From assembly GCF_037023745.1 (NCBI RefSeq), contig NZ_CP146101.1:2100001-2164000 (forward strand): a stretch of DNA of 64,000 nt, given 5' to 3'. The first letter of the stretch is position 1. Each line of letters opens with the position of its first letter. This document shows positions 50,196 through 58,746 of the stretch, one piece after another. The DNA is from Streptomyces sp. SCSIO 30461 (GTDB lineage Bacteria; Actinomycetota; Actinomycetes; Streptomycetales; Streptomycetaceae). Below the pieces are notes generated by a model. The model was not told the origin of the DNA. It saw nothing but the letters and a program-made list of their open reading frames with translations, and did not search any database. The position numbers and the translations under genes are program-made.

Positions 50196-52307
50196 ATGAG
50201 CGCAGAGGCCCCGAAACCCGACGCTCCCAGTCGCCGGCGCGGCCGACCCAGGCTCGACCTCCGTCGGCTGGGCCGTGCCGCGCTGCTCGGGCCGACCGCG
50301 CGGGACCGGCTGCCCGACGCCATCAGCCATGTCGCCGAGGCGCACCGCGCGCATCACTCCGACGCCGATCTCGCCGTTCTGCGCAAGGCGTACGTGCTCG
50401 CCGAGTCATCGCACCGCGGCCAGTTCCGCAAGAGCGGCGAGCCGTACATCACGCATCCGCTGGCCGTCACCCTGATTCTCGCCGAACTAGGCGCGGAAAC
50501 CACGACGTTGACCGCTTCCCTGCTCCACGACACCGTCGAGGACACCGATCTGACGCTGGAGCAGGTGCGCGCCGAGTTCGGCGACGAGGTCTGCTATCTC
50601 GTGGACGGAGTCACCAAACTGGAGAAGGTCGACTATGGTGCGGCGGCCGAACCAGAGACCTTCCGCAAGATGCTCGTGGCCACCGGCAACGACGTGCGGG
50701 TCATGTCGATCAAACTGGCCGACCGGCTGCACAACATGCGCACCCTGGGCGTGATGCGCCCCGAGAAACAGGCCCGCATCGCACGGGTGACGAGGGATGT
50801 GCTCATCCCGCTCGCGGAGCGCCTCGGCGTGCAGGCCCTCAAGTCCGAGCTGGAGGACCTGGTGTTCGCCATCCTCCACCCCGACGAGTACGAGCGCACT
50901 CGCTCGCTCATCGAGGGCGACGGCGACGCCTGCGACGCACTGGACGTGATCGCCGTGCGCGTGCGGGCCGTGCTGCGCGAAGCAGGGATCCCCTCCGAAG
51001 TGCTGATCCGGCCGCGGCACTTCGTCTCCGTGCACCGCATCCGCCTCAAACGCGGCGAACTGCGTGGCACGGACTTCGGACGGCTCCTCGTGCTCGTCGC
51101 GGAGGACGCCGACTGCTATGCCGTGCTGGGTGAGCTGCACACCTGTTTCACCCCGCTGATCTCGGAGTTCAAGGACTTCATCGCCGCCCCCAAGTTCAAC
51201 CTCTACCAGTCGCTGCACACCGCGGTCGCGGGGCCCGAGGGCTCGGTCGCCGAAGTCCTCATCCGCACCCACCAGATGCACAGGGTCGCCGAGGCCGGTG
51301 TCATCGCCCTCGGAAACCCCTACGCGGCGGCGACCGAGTGCACCGATTCCGCTGCGGCACCCGGTACCACCGGCGCGCTTGAGACCGGCGACCCGCAGCA
51401 ACCCGACGGGGAGCGCGCCGACCCGACCCGCCCCGGCTGGCTGTCCCGGCTGCTGGCCTGGCAGGAGTCAGCACCCGACCCCGACACCTTCTGGACCTCC
51501 CTCCAGGCCGAACTGGCCGAGGACCGGGAGATCACCGTCTTCCGCACCGACGGCGGCACCCTCGGTCTGCCGGCGGGCGCGAGTTGCGTGGACGGCGCTT
51601 ACGCGCAATACGGCGAGGCGGCACACGCCTGTATCGGAGCCCGGGTCAACGGTCGCCTCGTGACACTCGGCACCGAACTGGGCGATGGCGACACCGTGCA
51701 GCTGCTGCTCGCCCAGGACGGTGCCTCCGGGCCGTCATCCGACTGGCTCGACCACGCGCGCACCCCCGCCGCGCGGATCGCGATCAGCAAGTGGCTGGCC
51801 GAACACCCCGGTGTGGGCAAGCCCACCGCTTCCACCGCCCGTCCGCCCGGGGCCCTCAGCGGAGGGCGTCGCGCCGCGGCGAACGCGGTCACCGATCTGC
51901 CCGACGCGCCCGTACGTCTCGCGGGCTGCTGCACACCCGTACCCCCCGACGCGGTCACCGGCTTCCCGGTACGCGGCGGCACCGTGACCGTCCACCGGGC
52001 CGAGTGCCCCGCCGTGGCCCGGATGCGGGCGCTCGGACGGGAACCGGTCGGCGTGCGCTGGGGCGATGCGTCGGAGTGCCGGGTCACCCTCGTCGTCGAA
52101 TCGTTCGGCAGGACCCGGCTGCTGGCCGACCTCACCGAGGTCATCGCCACCGCCGACGCGGCCATCGTCTCAGCGGCCGTCGAACCACCGAGTGAACAGC
52201 GCGTCCGGCACACGTACACGCTCCAGCTGCCGGACTCGGCCGGGCTCCCCGCCCTGATCCGTGCCATGCGCGATGTCGCGGGGGTCTACGACGTGAGCCG
52301 GGTCTGA
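50196..52307 (+). CDS. rshA: RelA/SpoT homologue (RshA-type, (p)ppGpp hydrolase-like)
   Basis: 703 residues. Order: HD hydrolase domain with HDTVED (111-116) and YITHPLAVTLILAE, a synthetase-like domain (RPRHFVSVHRIRLK, then FKDFIAAPKFNLYQSLHTAV and VLIRTHQMHRVAEAGV), a TGS domain (LPAGASCVDGAYAQYGEAAH) and a C-terminal ACT domain. The block that is normally EIYDLVGVRVLV reads RGTDFGRLLVLV, so synthesis may be weak or absent. Streptomyces carries RelA plus this second protein. The ATG at 50196 follows GGAGGTGCC. Confidence 0.88.
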   Translation: MSAEAPKPDAPSRRRGRPRLDLRRLGRAALLGPTARDRLPDAISHVAEAHRAHHSDADLAVLRKAYVLAESSHRGQFRKSGEPYITHPLAVTLILAELGAETTTLTASLLHDTVEDTDLTLEQVRAEFGDEVCYLVDGVTKLEKVDYGAAAEPETFRKMLVATGNDVRVMSIKLADRLHNMRTLGVMRPEKQARIARVTRDVLIPLAERLGVQALKSELEDLVFAILHPDEYERTRSLIEGDGDACDALDVIAVRVRAVLREAGIPSEVLIRPRHFVSVHRIRLKRGELRGTDFGRLLVLVAEDADCYAVLGELHTCFTPLISEFKDFIAAPKFNLYQSLHTAVAGPEGSVAEVLIRTHQMHRVAEAGVIALGNPYAAATECTDSAAAPGTTGALETGDPQQPDGERADPTRPGWLSRLLAWQESAPDPDTFWTSLQAELAEDREITVFRTDGGTLGLPAGASCVDGAYAQYGEAAHACIGARVNGRLVTLGTELGDGDTVQLLLAQDGASGPSSDWLDHARTPAARIAISKWLAEHPGVGKPTASTARPPGALSGGRRAAANAVTDLPDAPVRLAGCCTPVPPDAVTGFPVRGGTVTVHRAECPAVARMRALGREPVGVRWGDASECRVTLVVESFGRTRLLADLTEVIATADAAIVSAAVEPPSEQRVRHTYTLQLPDSAGLPALIRAMRDVAGVYDVSRV

Positions 52308-52412
52308 CACCGGCCCGCCGCCGTGGTGCCCGCCGCGTGCGACAAAGCCCGTTCGAGTGGGCAGGGAGCGCGCCGTCGCCGCACACGAGCACCACCCTGG
52401 TAGCGGTGGTGC

Positions 52413-53957
52413 ATGCTGTTCACCTCACGACGCCTGCGTGCCGCCGTGCTCGCCGCGGCCGCGGCCACCCTGCTGGCCTCAGCTCCTTCCGCGCCCGAGC
52501 CGCTCGGCATCGGTGACCCGCTCTTCCCACATCTGGGGAATCCCGGATACGACGTCATCTCCTACGACATCGCGTTCGTCTACGGCGGGACGAACACCGA
52601 GCCTCTCGATGCGGTCACCAAGATCGACGCCCGGACGACCACGCGCCTGGAGCGGATCAACCTCGACTTCAGCCGGGGGACCGTCAAGAGCGCTGAAGTG
52701 AACGGCGCGGAAGCCCAGTTCACCACCGTCGGCGAGGACCTCGTGCTCACTCCCGCCCGGCCTGTCGACGCGGGCCGCAAGCTGGCCATCACCGTCACCC
52801 ACACCAGCGACCCCCGCAGTCCCAGGGGCGCCGGAGGGTGGGTGCGCACCACGGACGGGCTGGCGATGGCGAACCAGGCCGACGCGGGCCACCGGGTCTT
52901 CCCCTGCAACGACCACCCGGCAGACAAGGCCGCCTTCACCTTCCGTATCACCGCGCCGTCCACACTCACCGCCGTGGCCAACGGACTGCCGGAGGGTAGA
53001 AGCACCACCGGCTCGAACACCACCTGGCTCTACCGCACCCGCCACCCCATGGCCACCGAACTCGCCCAGGTCAGCATCGGGCGGTCGACCGTCATCGATC
53101 GCGCGGGACCGCACGGGCTGCCGCTCAGGGATGTCGTGCCGACGCCGGACCGCGCACTCCTCGAACCCTGGCTGAAGCGCACCCCGGGCCACATCGAGTG
53201 GATGGAGAGCAAGGTCGGGGCCTACCCCTTCGAGACCTACGGCGTGCTGGTCGCCAAGGCCGACACCGGATTCGAACTGGAGACGCAGACCCTCTCCCTC
53301 TTCGAACGTGCGCTGTTCACGCGGAGTGAGCGCGACAGGTGGTACGTCGACTCGATCATGGTTCATGAGCTGGCACACCAGTGGTTCGGCGACAGCGTCA
53401 CCCCGCGGGCCTGGGCCGACCTCTGGCTCAACGAAGGGCACGCCACCTGGTACGAGGCCGTGTACGCGGAAGAGCACGACAAGAAGTCCCTGCAACAGCG
53501 GATGCGGCTCGCGTACACCCGCTCCGACGGCTGGAGGGCGTCGGGCGGGCCGCCGGCGGCGCCGAAGCCCGCGAAAGGCGGCCAGCAGCTGGGGCTGTTC
53601 CGCCCGATCGTCTACGACGGCAGCGCGCTGGTGCTCTACGCGCTGCGCCAGGAGATCGGAAACGACGCCTTCAACCGGTTGGAGCGCGCATGGGTGAGCC
53701 GCTACCGGGACGCGAACGCCGGCACGCGGGACTTCATCCGGCTGGCTTCGCAGGCCGCGGGCCGGGATCTCTCCGCCTTCCTCCGGAGCTGGCTGTACGC
53801 GGCGAAGACGCCGAGCATGCCAGGCCACCCGGACTGGCGCAGCGAGACGCCGACGGCCGAGCGAACGGTGAAGCCGACGCGGCCCGGCCAGGCGCCCCAG
53901 CCCAAGAAGGCGGCGAAGGGGGCGAAACCCGAGGGCGCCGCGAAGGCAGGCGAGTAG
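52413..53957 (+). CDS. secreted M1-family zinc metallopeptidase
   Basis: 514 residues with a signal peptide (RRLRAAVLAAAAATLLASAP). The zinc site HELAHQW places His318 and His322 with Glu319 as the base, and the third ligand Glu341 in WLNEGHATW. The GAMEN-type exopeptidase block is replaced by DTGFELETQT, a variant seen in secreted bacterial members. The C-terminal tail is Lys/Pro/Ala-rich (AKGAKPEGAAKAGE), perhaps for wall binding. Likely an extracellular aminopeptidase. It lies alone between rshA and hflX. Confidence 0.87.
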   Translation: MLFTSRRLRAAVLAAAAATLLASAPSAPEPLGIGDPLFPHLGNPGYDVISYDIAFVYGGTNTEPLDAVTKIDARTTTRLERINLDFSRGTVKSAEVNGAEAQFTTVGEDLVLTPARPVDAGRKLAITVTHTSDPRSPRGAGGWVRTTDGLAMANQADAGHRVFPCNDHPADKAAFTFRITAPSTLTAVANGLPEGRSTTGSNTTWLYRTRHPMATELAQVSIGRSTVIDRAGPHGLPLRDVVPTPDRALLEPWLKRTPGHIEWMESKVGAYPFETYGVLVAKADTGFELETQTLSLFERALFTRSERDRWYVDSIMVHELAHQWFGDSVTPRAWADLWLNEGHATWYEAVYAEEHDKKSLQQRMRLAYTRSDGWRASGGPPAAPKPAKGGQQLGLFRPIVYDGSALVLYALRQEIGNDAFNRLERAWVSRYRDANAGTRDFIRLASQAAGRDLSAFLRSWLYAAKTPSMPGHPDWRSETPTAERTVKPTRPGQAPQPKKAAKGAKPEGAAKAGE

Positions 53958-54110
53958 CCGCGGCCGGGTGCCGTGGCAGCCGCGCGAAACCGGGGTGACG
54001 GCCGCCAGGGCACCGTGCGACCATCGACATGGCGATCGGCGGGGAATTTTCCCCCGTGGTCACACGTTGTGACGATCGTTGGCGTTCGTTCCCATCTACG
54101 TAAGGATCCA

Positions 54111-55604
54111 ATGACCTCCTCTTCATCCCCTTCCCAGGACGCACAGAGCTTCGCGGACACCAGCCGCACCGAGAGCCTTCGAGCCGATGCCCTGATGGAA
54201 GAGGACGTCGCCTGGAGCCACGAGGTCGACGCGGACAGGGACGGCGAACAGTTCGACCGCAACGACCGGGCCGCGCTGCGGCGCGTCGCCGGGCTCTCCA
54301 CCGAACTCGAAGACGTCACCGAGGTCGAGTACCGCCAGCTCCGCCTCGAGCGAGTGGTGCTGGTCGGCGTCTGGACCTCCGGGACCGTGCAGGACGCGGA
54401 GAACTCGCTGGCGGAGCTCGCCGCCCTCGCCGAGACGGCGGGTGCCCTCGTGCTCGACGGCGTCATCCAGCGCCGAGACAAGCCGGACCCGGCGACGTAC
54501 ATCGGCTCCGGCAAGGCCAACGAGCTGCGGGACATCGTGGCCGAGAGCGGAGCCGACACCGTCGTCTGCGACGGTGAGCTCAGCCCCGGCCAGCTGATCC
54601 ACCTCGAGGACGTCGTCAAGGTCAAGGTGGTGGACCGCACCGCGCTGATCCTCGACATCTTCGCCCAGCACGCCAAGTCCCGTGAAGGCAAAGCGCAGGT
54701 GGCGCTGGCACAGATGCAGTACATGCTGCCCAGGCTCCGTGGCTGGGGTCAGTCGCTGTCCCGGCAGATGGGTGGCGGCGGCGGTGGCGGTATGGCCACC
54801 CGAGGACCCGGTGAGACCAAGATCGAGACGGACCGGCGACGGATCCGCGAGAAGATGGCGAAGATGCGCCGGGAGATCGCGGAGATGAAGACGGGCCGCG
54901 AGATCAAGCGGCAGGAGCGCCGCCGGAACAAGGTCCCGTCCGTCGCGATCGCCGGATACACCAACGCGGGCAAATCCTCACTGCTCAACCGGCTCACCGG
55001 AGCCGGAGTCCTGGTGGAGAACGCGCTGTTCGCCACCCTGGACCCGACCGTGCGCCGGGCCGAGACCCCGAGCGGCCGGCTGTACACGCTGGCCGACACC
55101 GTCGGTTTTGTGCGGCATCTGCCGCACCACCTCGTGGAGGCCTTCCGCTCCACCATGGAGGAGGTCGGCGAGTCCGATCTCATCCTCCATGTGGTCGACG
55201 GCTCTCACCCCGCTCCCGAGGAGCAGCTCGCCGCGGTGCGCGAGGTGATCCGGGATGTCGGCGCCGTGGATGTGCCCGAGATCGTGGTCGTCAACAAGGC
55301 GGATGCCGCTGATCCGCTGGTGCTGCAGCGCCTGCTGCGCATCGAGCGGCATGCGATCGCCGTGTCCGCCCGTACGGGCAGGGGAATCGACGAGCTGCTG
55401 GAGCTGATCGACGCCGAACTGCCCAGGCCCGAGGTCGAGATCGAGGCACTGCTCCCGTACACGGAGGGTGCTCTGGTCTCGCGGGTGCACGCGGACGGCG
55501 AGGTGCTGTCCGAGGAGCACACCCCCGAGGGCACGCTGATCAAGGCGCGCGTGCATGAGGAACTGGCGGCGGCCCTCGGGCCGTACACCCCGGCGGCGCA
55601 CTGA
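54111..55604 (+). CDS. hflX: Ribosome-associated GTPase HflX
   Basis: 497 residues. It splits or rescues ribosomes under stress. The N-terminal HflX domain has DPATYIGSGKANELRD, QLIHLEDVVKVKVVDR and a glycine run in the coiled linker (GGGGGGGM). G motifs are GYTNAGKSSLLN (G1), DTVGF (G3) and NKAD (G4). The first ~50 residues are polar and specific to actinomycetes. The ATG at 54111 follows TAAGGATCC. The frame is open from 53973 but that part is not conserved. Confidence 0.93.
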   Translation: MTSSSSPSQDAQSFADTSRTESLRADALMEEDVAWSHEVDADRDGEQFDRNDRAALRRVAGLSTELEDVTEVEYRQLRLERVVLVGVWTSGTVQDAENSLAELAALAETAGALVLDGVIQRRDKPDPATYIGSGKANELRDIVAESGADTVVCDGELSPGQLIHLEDVVKVKVVDRTALILDIFAQHAKSREGKAQVALAQMQYMLPRLRGWGQSLSRQMGGGGGGGMATRGPGETKIETDRRRIREKMAKMRREIAEMKTGREIKRQERRRNKVPSVAIAGYTNAGKSSLLNRLTGAGVLVENALFATLDPTVRRAETPSGRLYTLADTVGFVRHLPHHLVEAFRSTMEEVGESDLILHVVDGSHPAPEEQLAAVREVIRDVGAVDVPEIVVVNKADAADPLVLQRLLRIERHAIAVSARTGRGIDELLELIDAELPRPEVEIEALLPYTEGALVSRVHADGEVLSEEHTPEGTLIKARVHEELAAALGPYTPAAH

Positions 55605-55641
55605 CGCGCGACACCTTCCACCGGACTCGCGCACGGCAGCA

Positions 55642-55686
55642 CGAAGGCCCGGTCCCCTCGGAGCAACCGAGGGGACCGGGCCTTCG
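55642..55686. terminator. bidirectional terminator between hflX and the serine protease
   Basis: A perfect 20-bp stem (55642-55661 with 55667-55686) with loop AGCAA, 38 bp after hflX and 87 bp beyond the stop of the convergent protease gene. Confidence 0.9.
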
Positions 55687-55773
55687 TCGGACTCGGCCCA
55701 GTGCCGGGGGCACCTCCCAGGCGAAGCTCTCGGGGGAGTCGCGAGCCGGTGAACCTATCCGGTCACAGCACCA

Positions 55774-56982
55774 CTAGCGGCCCGCGAACTTCTCGCTGAC
55801 CGATTCGTACACGGCCTTGGCCTCGGGGCCGAACCGCGGGCCGGCCAGCCATCCCGCAGTCACCGGGCCTATGGAGGTGTTCGACACCAGAGCGGGCCTG
55901 CCGTCGCTGCCCTCGGCGACCCATCCGCCACCGGACGAGCCACCGGTCATGGTGCAGCCGATGCGGTACATCGTCGGCTGGTCCGCCTCAAGGGACAGCC
56001 GGCCGGGCTTGTCCGCGCACTGGTACATCCGCTCACCGTCGAACGGCGCCGCCGCCGGGTAGCCCGTCGCCGTCATCCCGCCGATCTTCGACACGGCGGG
56101 TGCGGCGAACTCCACCGGGAGCGCCGAACCGACCGTCTCCTCGAGTGACTTCCCGCTTCCGCCTTTCTCCGGCGTCACATGGATCACGGCGAAGTCATAA
56201 GGGGCGCCCTTGCCGCCGCTGGTCGCACCCTCGGCGATCCACTGGTCGCTGGTCCGGGCCCAGTCGCCCCACCACACACCGTAGGGAGCGATCTCCTCAC
56301 GCGTGACCTCGCCCGACCTGGCCCTGTCGTTGTAGGAGGGTACGAAGACGATGTTGCGGTACCAGCCGCCTTCCTTGCCCGCGTGCACGCAGTGGCCGGC
56401 GGTCCACACCATGTTGGACTTGCCGGGGTTGGCCGGGTCCTTCACCACGGTCGCGGAGCAGACCATCGCGCCCTTGGGGCCGTCCATGAGCACCTTGCCC
56501 GCTTCCGGAACGTTGCCGTGGTACGGAGTGTTCACCTCCCGCGCGCGCACAGGGTCCGGGGTCGGATCGGTGATCCCGTCGTCACCGGAGACGTCCCCGT
56601 CCTCCACCGGCCGGTCGGGCTGATCGGCATTGCGCATCCGGTCCGGGTCCCAGAGGTCCTCGATGATGGGATTGACGAAGTCCTTGGCCTCACGCAGCCA
56701 GGTCTCCTTGTCCCAGTCCTTCCACTCGCCGTTCCGCCACTTGTCCAGGTCGATGCCGTGCGCCTTGAGCCGGTCCTTGAGGTCGTCCGGGATCGTGATC
56801 TTGCCGTCGGACGAGGACGCGACGGTGGGGCTGCTGCCGCCGCCCGCGTTGTCCTCGCTCGGGCCGCAGGCAGTCGCTGTGAGCGCGAGCGCGGCCGCGA
56901 GCGCCGTCGCCGCGAGAACCGGGGTTCTGCGACCGGCGTTCCTCCCGCGGCGAGCTGCGAAGGCCGGGCGGTTGAGTCGCAT
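55774..56982 (-). CDS. trypsin-like serine protease lipoprotein
   Basis: 402 residues. The signal sequence ends ALTATAC, giving lipidated Cys39, and Gly/Ser linker follows. The catalytic triad is visible: His in WTAGHCVHAG, Asp in PYDFAVIHV and Ser in TMTGGSSGGGWV. Chymotrypsin fold, probably acting on the cell surface. The N-terminal ~130 residues before the protease domain are charged (WRNGEWKDWDKETWLREAKD) and may be a propeptide or binding module. The ATG at 56982 follows AGGGGGATCACGAC. An ATG at 57006 is less likely. Confidence 0.87.
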   Translation of the reverse strand: MRLNRPAFAARRGRNAGRRTPVLAATALAAALALTATACGPSEDNAGGGSSPTVASSSDGKITIPDDLKDRLKAHGIDLDKWRNGEWKDWDKETWLREAKDFVNPIIEDLWDPDRMRNADQPDRPVEDGDVSGDDGITDPTPDPVRAREVNTPYHGNVPEAGKVLMDGPKGAMVCSATVVKDPANPGKSNMVWTAGHCVHAGKEGGWYRNIVFVPSYNDRARSGEVTREEIAPYGVWWGDWARTSDQWIAEGATSGGKGAPYDFAVIHVTPEKGGSGKSLEETVGSALPVEFAAPAVSKIGGMTATGYPAAAPFDGERMYQCADKPGRLSLEADQPTMYRIGCTMTGGSSGGGWVAEGSDGRPALVSNTSIGPVTAGWLAGPRFGPEAKAVYESVSEKFAGR

Positions 56983-57291
56983 GTCGTGATCCCCCTGGGA
57001 CTTCATGAGTTGGGTGCCTGCCGGGACGAACTCCCGCCACACGGTCCGGCAATGGGTGCGGGGGGCGGAAGCACGGCCCCCACTATGCCGGTGTCCATGG
57101 GGACGGCCGGGAGCCGGGGCCCGGTTCCGGGCCGTAACGATCTTCCGAATGCCCGTGATCCATTGGTTTCACCGTCGTTGGTACGCACGAGGGACACACG
57201 GTCAGGGTTCAGCGCCGCCGCGTCGTGCGGTGCGGGGCTCGGCATCGATGTGGACGCACAGATGTCAGCGGGAGGACCAGGAGGAGAACCC
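56983..57291. other. divergent region between the protease and the siderophore operon
   Basis: 309 bp that must hold promoters for both directions. I see no 19-bp DmdR/IdeR-like iron box (TTAGGTTAGGCTCACCTAA type) and no convincing -10/-35. It contains a 16-bp inverted repeat GGCCCGG-TT-CCGGGCC at 57117-57132 of unknown role. Confidence 0.55.
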
Positions 57292-58680
57292 GTGGACGTG
57301 GACGTGGACGTGGCGGAATCCGCCCTGCCGGCGCAACCCGCCGCGCAGGAGGTGATCCTCCGCCGCCAGTCGCTCCGAGAGTCGGCGGCGCGTACGTACG
57401 CGCGTTCACTCCCGATCGTTCCCGTACGGGCCAGGGGCCTGACGATCGAGGGCGCCGACGGTCGCCGCTACCTGGACTGCCTGTCGGGCGCGGGTACCCT
57501 GGCACTCGGCCACAATCATCCCGTCGTCCTCGAAGCGATTCGCAAGGTGCTCGACTCGGGTGCCCCGCTGCATGTGCTCGACCTGGCCACGCCCGTCAAG
57601 GACGCCTTCACCACCGAGCTGTTCGCCACCCTGCCGCGTCAATTCGCGGAGAACGCCCGCATCCAGTTCTGCGGCCCGGCCGGAACGGACGCGGTCGAGG
57701 CGGCCATCAAGCTGGTCCGCACGGCGACCGGCCGCGCCGGACTGCTCGCGTTCACCGGTGCCTACCACGGAATGACCGCGGGAGCGCTCGACGCGTCAGG
57801 CGGTGCCACGGAGGGGCGGGTGACCCGGCTCCCGTTCCCGCAGAACTACCGCTGTCCGTTCGGGACCGGTGGCGAGCGGGGCGCCGAGCTGGCGGCCCGG
57901 TGGACGGAGACCCTGCTCGACGACCCGAAGGGCGGCATCCCCGCTCCCGCCGGGCTGATCATCGAACCGGTCCAGGGGGAGGGTGGGGTCATCCCGGCCC
58001 CGGACGCCTGGATGCGCCGGATGCGTGAGATCACAGCCACGCGTTCCATCCCGCTGATCGCGGACGAGGTGCAGACCGGAGTCGGGCGTACGGGCGCCTT
58101 CTGGGCGGTCGAGCACAGTGGCATCGTCCCCGATGTGATGGTCATGTCCAAGGCCATCGGCGGCTCGCTCCCGCTTGCCGTCATCGTGTACCACTCCGAC
58201 CTCGACACCTGGCAACCGGGAGCACATGCCGGCACCTTCCGGGGCAACCAGCTCGCCATGGCGGCCGGTGCCGCCACACTCGCCTATGTGCGCGAACACC
58301 GCTTGGCCGAGCGCGCCGCCACTCTCGGGGCACGTATGCTCGGTCGGCTCCAGGGGCTGGCGGCGACCCACACCTGCATCGGCGATGTGCGTGGACGTGG
58401 CCTGATGATCGGTGTCGAACTCGTGGACCCGGACACCGACGATCCGTGCGCCACTGCCCCGCCGCCCGCGCCCGCCCTCGCCGCAGCCGTCCAGCGGGAG
58501 TGTCTGCGCCGCGGGCTCATCGTGGAAATCGGGGGGCGGCACGCGGGCGTGGTACGGCTGCTTCCCCCGCTCACCCTCACCGACGAACAGGCCGCCGCGG
58601 TCCTCGACCGTTTCGCCGACGCCCTCGCCGCTGCCGACGGCTCCCCCCACCGCCGGAACGCCACCGGGCCGTCGAACTGA
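57292..58680 (+). CDS. 2,4-diaminobutyrate-2-oxoglutarate aminotransferase (RhbA-like)
   Basis: 462 residues of class III PLP aminotransferase. Pyridoxal Lys287 in MVMSKAIGGSLPLAVI, cofactor motifs CGPAGTDAVEAAIKLVRTAT, GAYHGMTAGALDASG and DEVQTGVGRTG. The start GTG at 57292 follows GGAGGAGAACCC. Four in-frame GTG codons follow in GTGGACGTGGACGTGG, any of which could serve. It makes L-2,4-diaminobutyrate from aspartate semialdehyde and glutamate. As first gene of a siderophore operon it matches rhbA of rhizobactin 1021, but no diaminobutyrate decarboxylase (rhbB) follows. Confidence 0.87.
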   Translation: MDVDVDVAESALPAQPAAQEVILRRQSLRESAARTYARSLPIVPVRARGLTIEGADGRRYLDCLSGAGTLALGHNHPVVLEAIRKVLDSGAPLHVLDLATPVKDAFTTELFATLPRQFAENARIQFCGPAGTDAVEAAIKLVRTATGRAGLLAFTGAYHGMTAGALDASGGATEGRVTRLPFPQNYRCPFGTGGERGAELAARWTETLLDDPKGGIPAPAGLIIEPVQGEGGVIPAPDAWMRRMREITATRSIPLIADEVQTGVGRTGAFWAVEHSGIVPDVMVMSKAIGGSLPLAVIVYHSDLDTWQPGAHAGTFRGNQLAMAAGAATLAYVREHRLAERAATLGARMLGRLQGLAATHTCIGDVRGRGLMIGVELVDPDTDDPCATAPPPAPALAAAVQRECLRRGLIVEIGGRHAGVVRLLPPLTLTDEQAAAVLDRFADALAAADGSPHRRNATGPSN

Positions 58681-58746
58681 TCGCGGGTGTTCCCGCGGAC
58701 GGCTCGCGTCCCGATGATCCCCGGATGACAGCACAAGGAAGTCACT

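Noticed and set aside
57117..57132. Inverted repeat GGCCCGG-TT-CCGGGCC as a terminator
   Set aside because: It lies between two divergent genes, where no terminator is needed, and there is no T-run. Kept only as a note in the region entry.
56179..57291. Upstream in-frame extension of the aminotransferase (about 370 residues)
   Set aside because: It lies antisense over the serine protease gene and lacks any domain. A clear ribosome site and GTG at 57292 define the real start.
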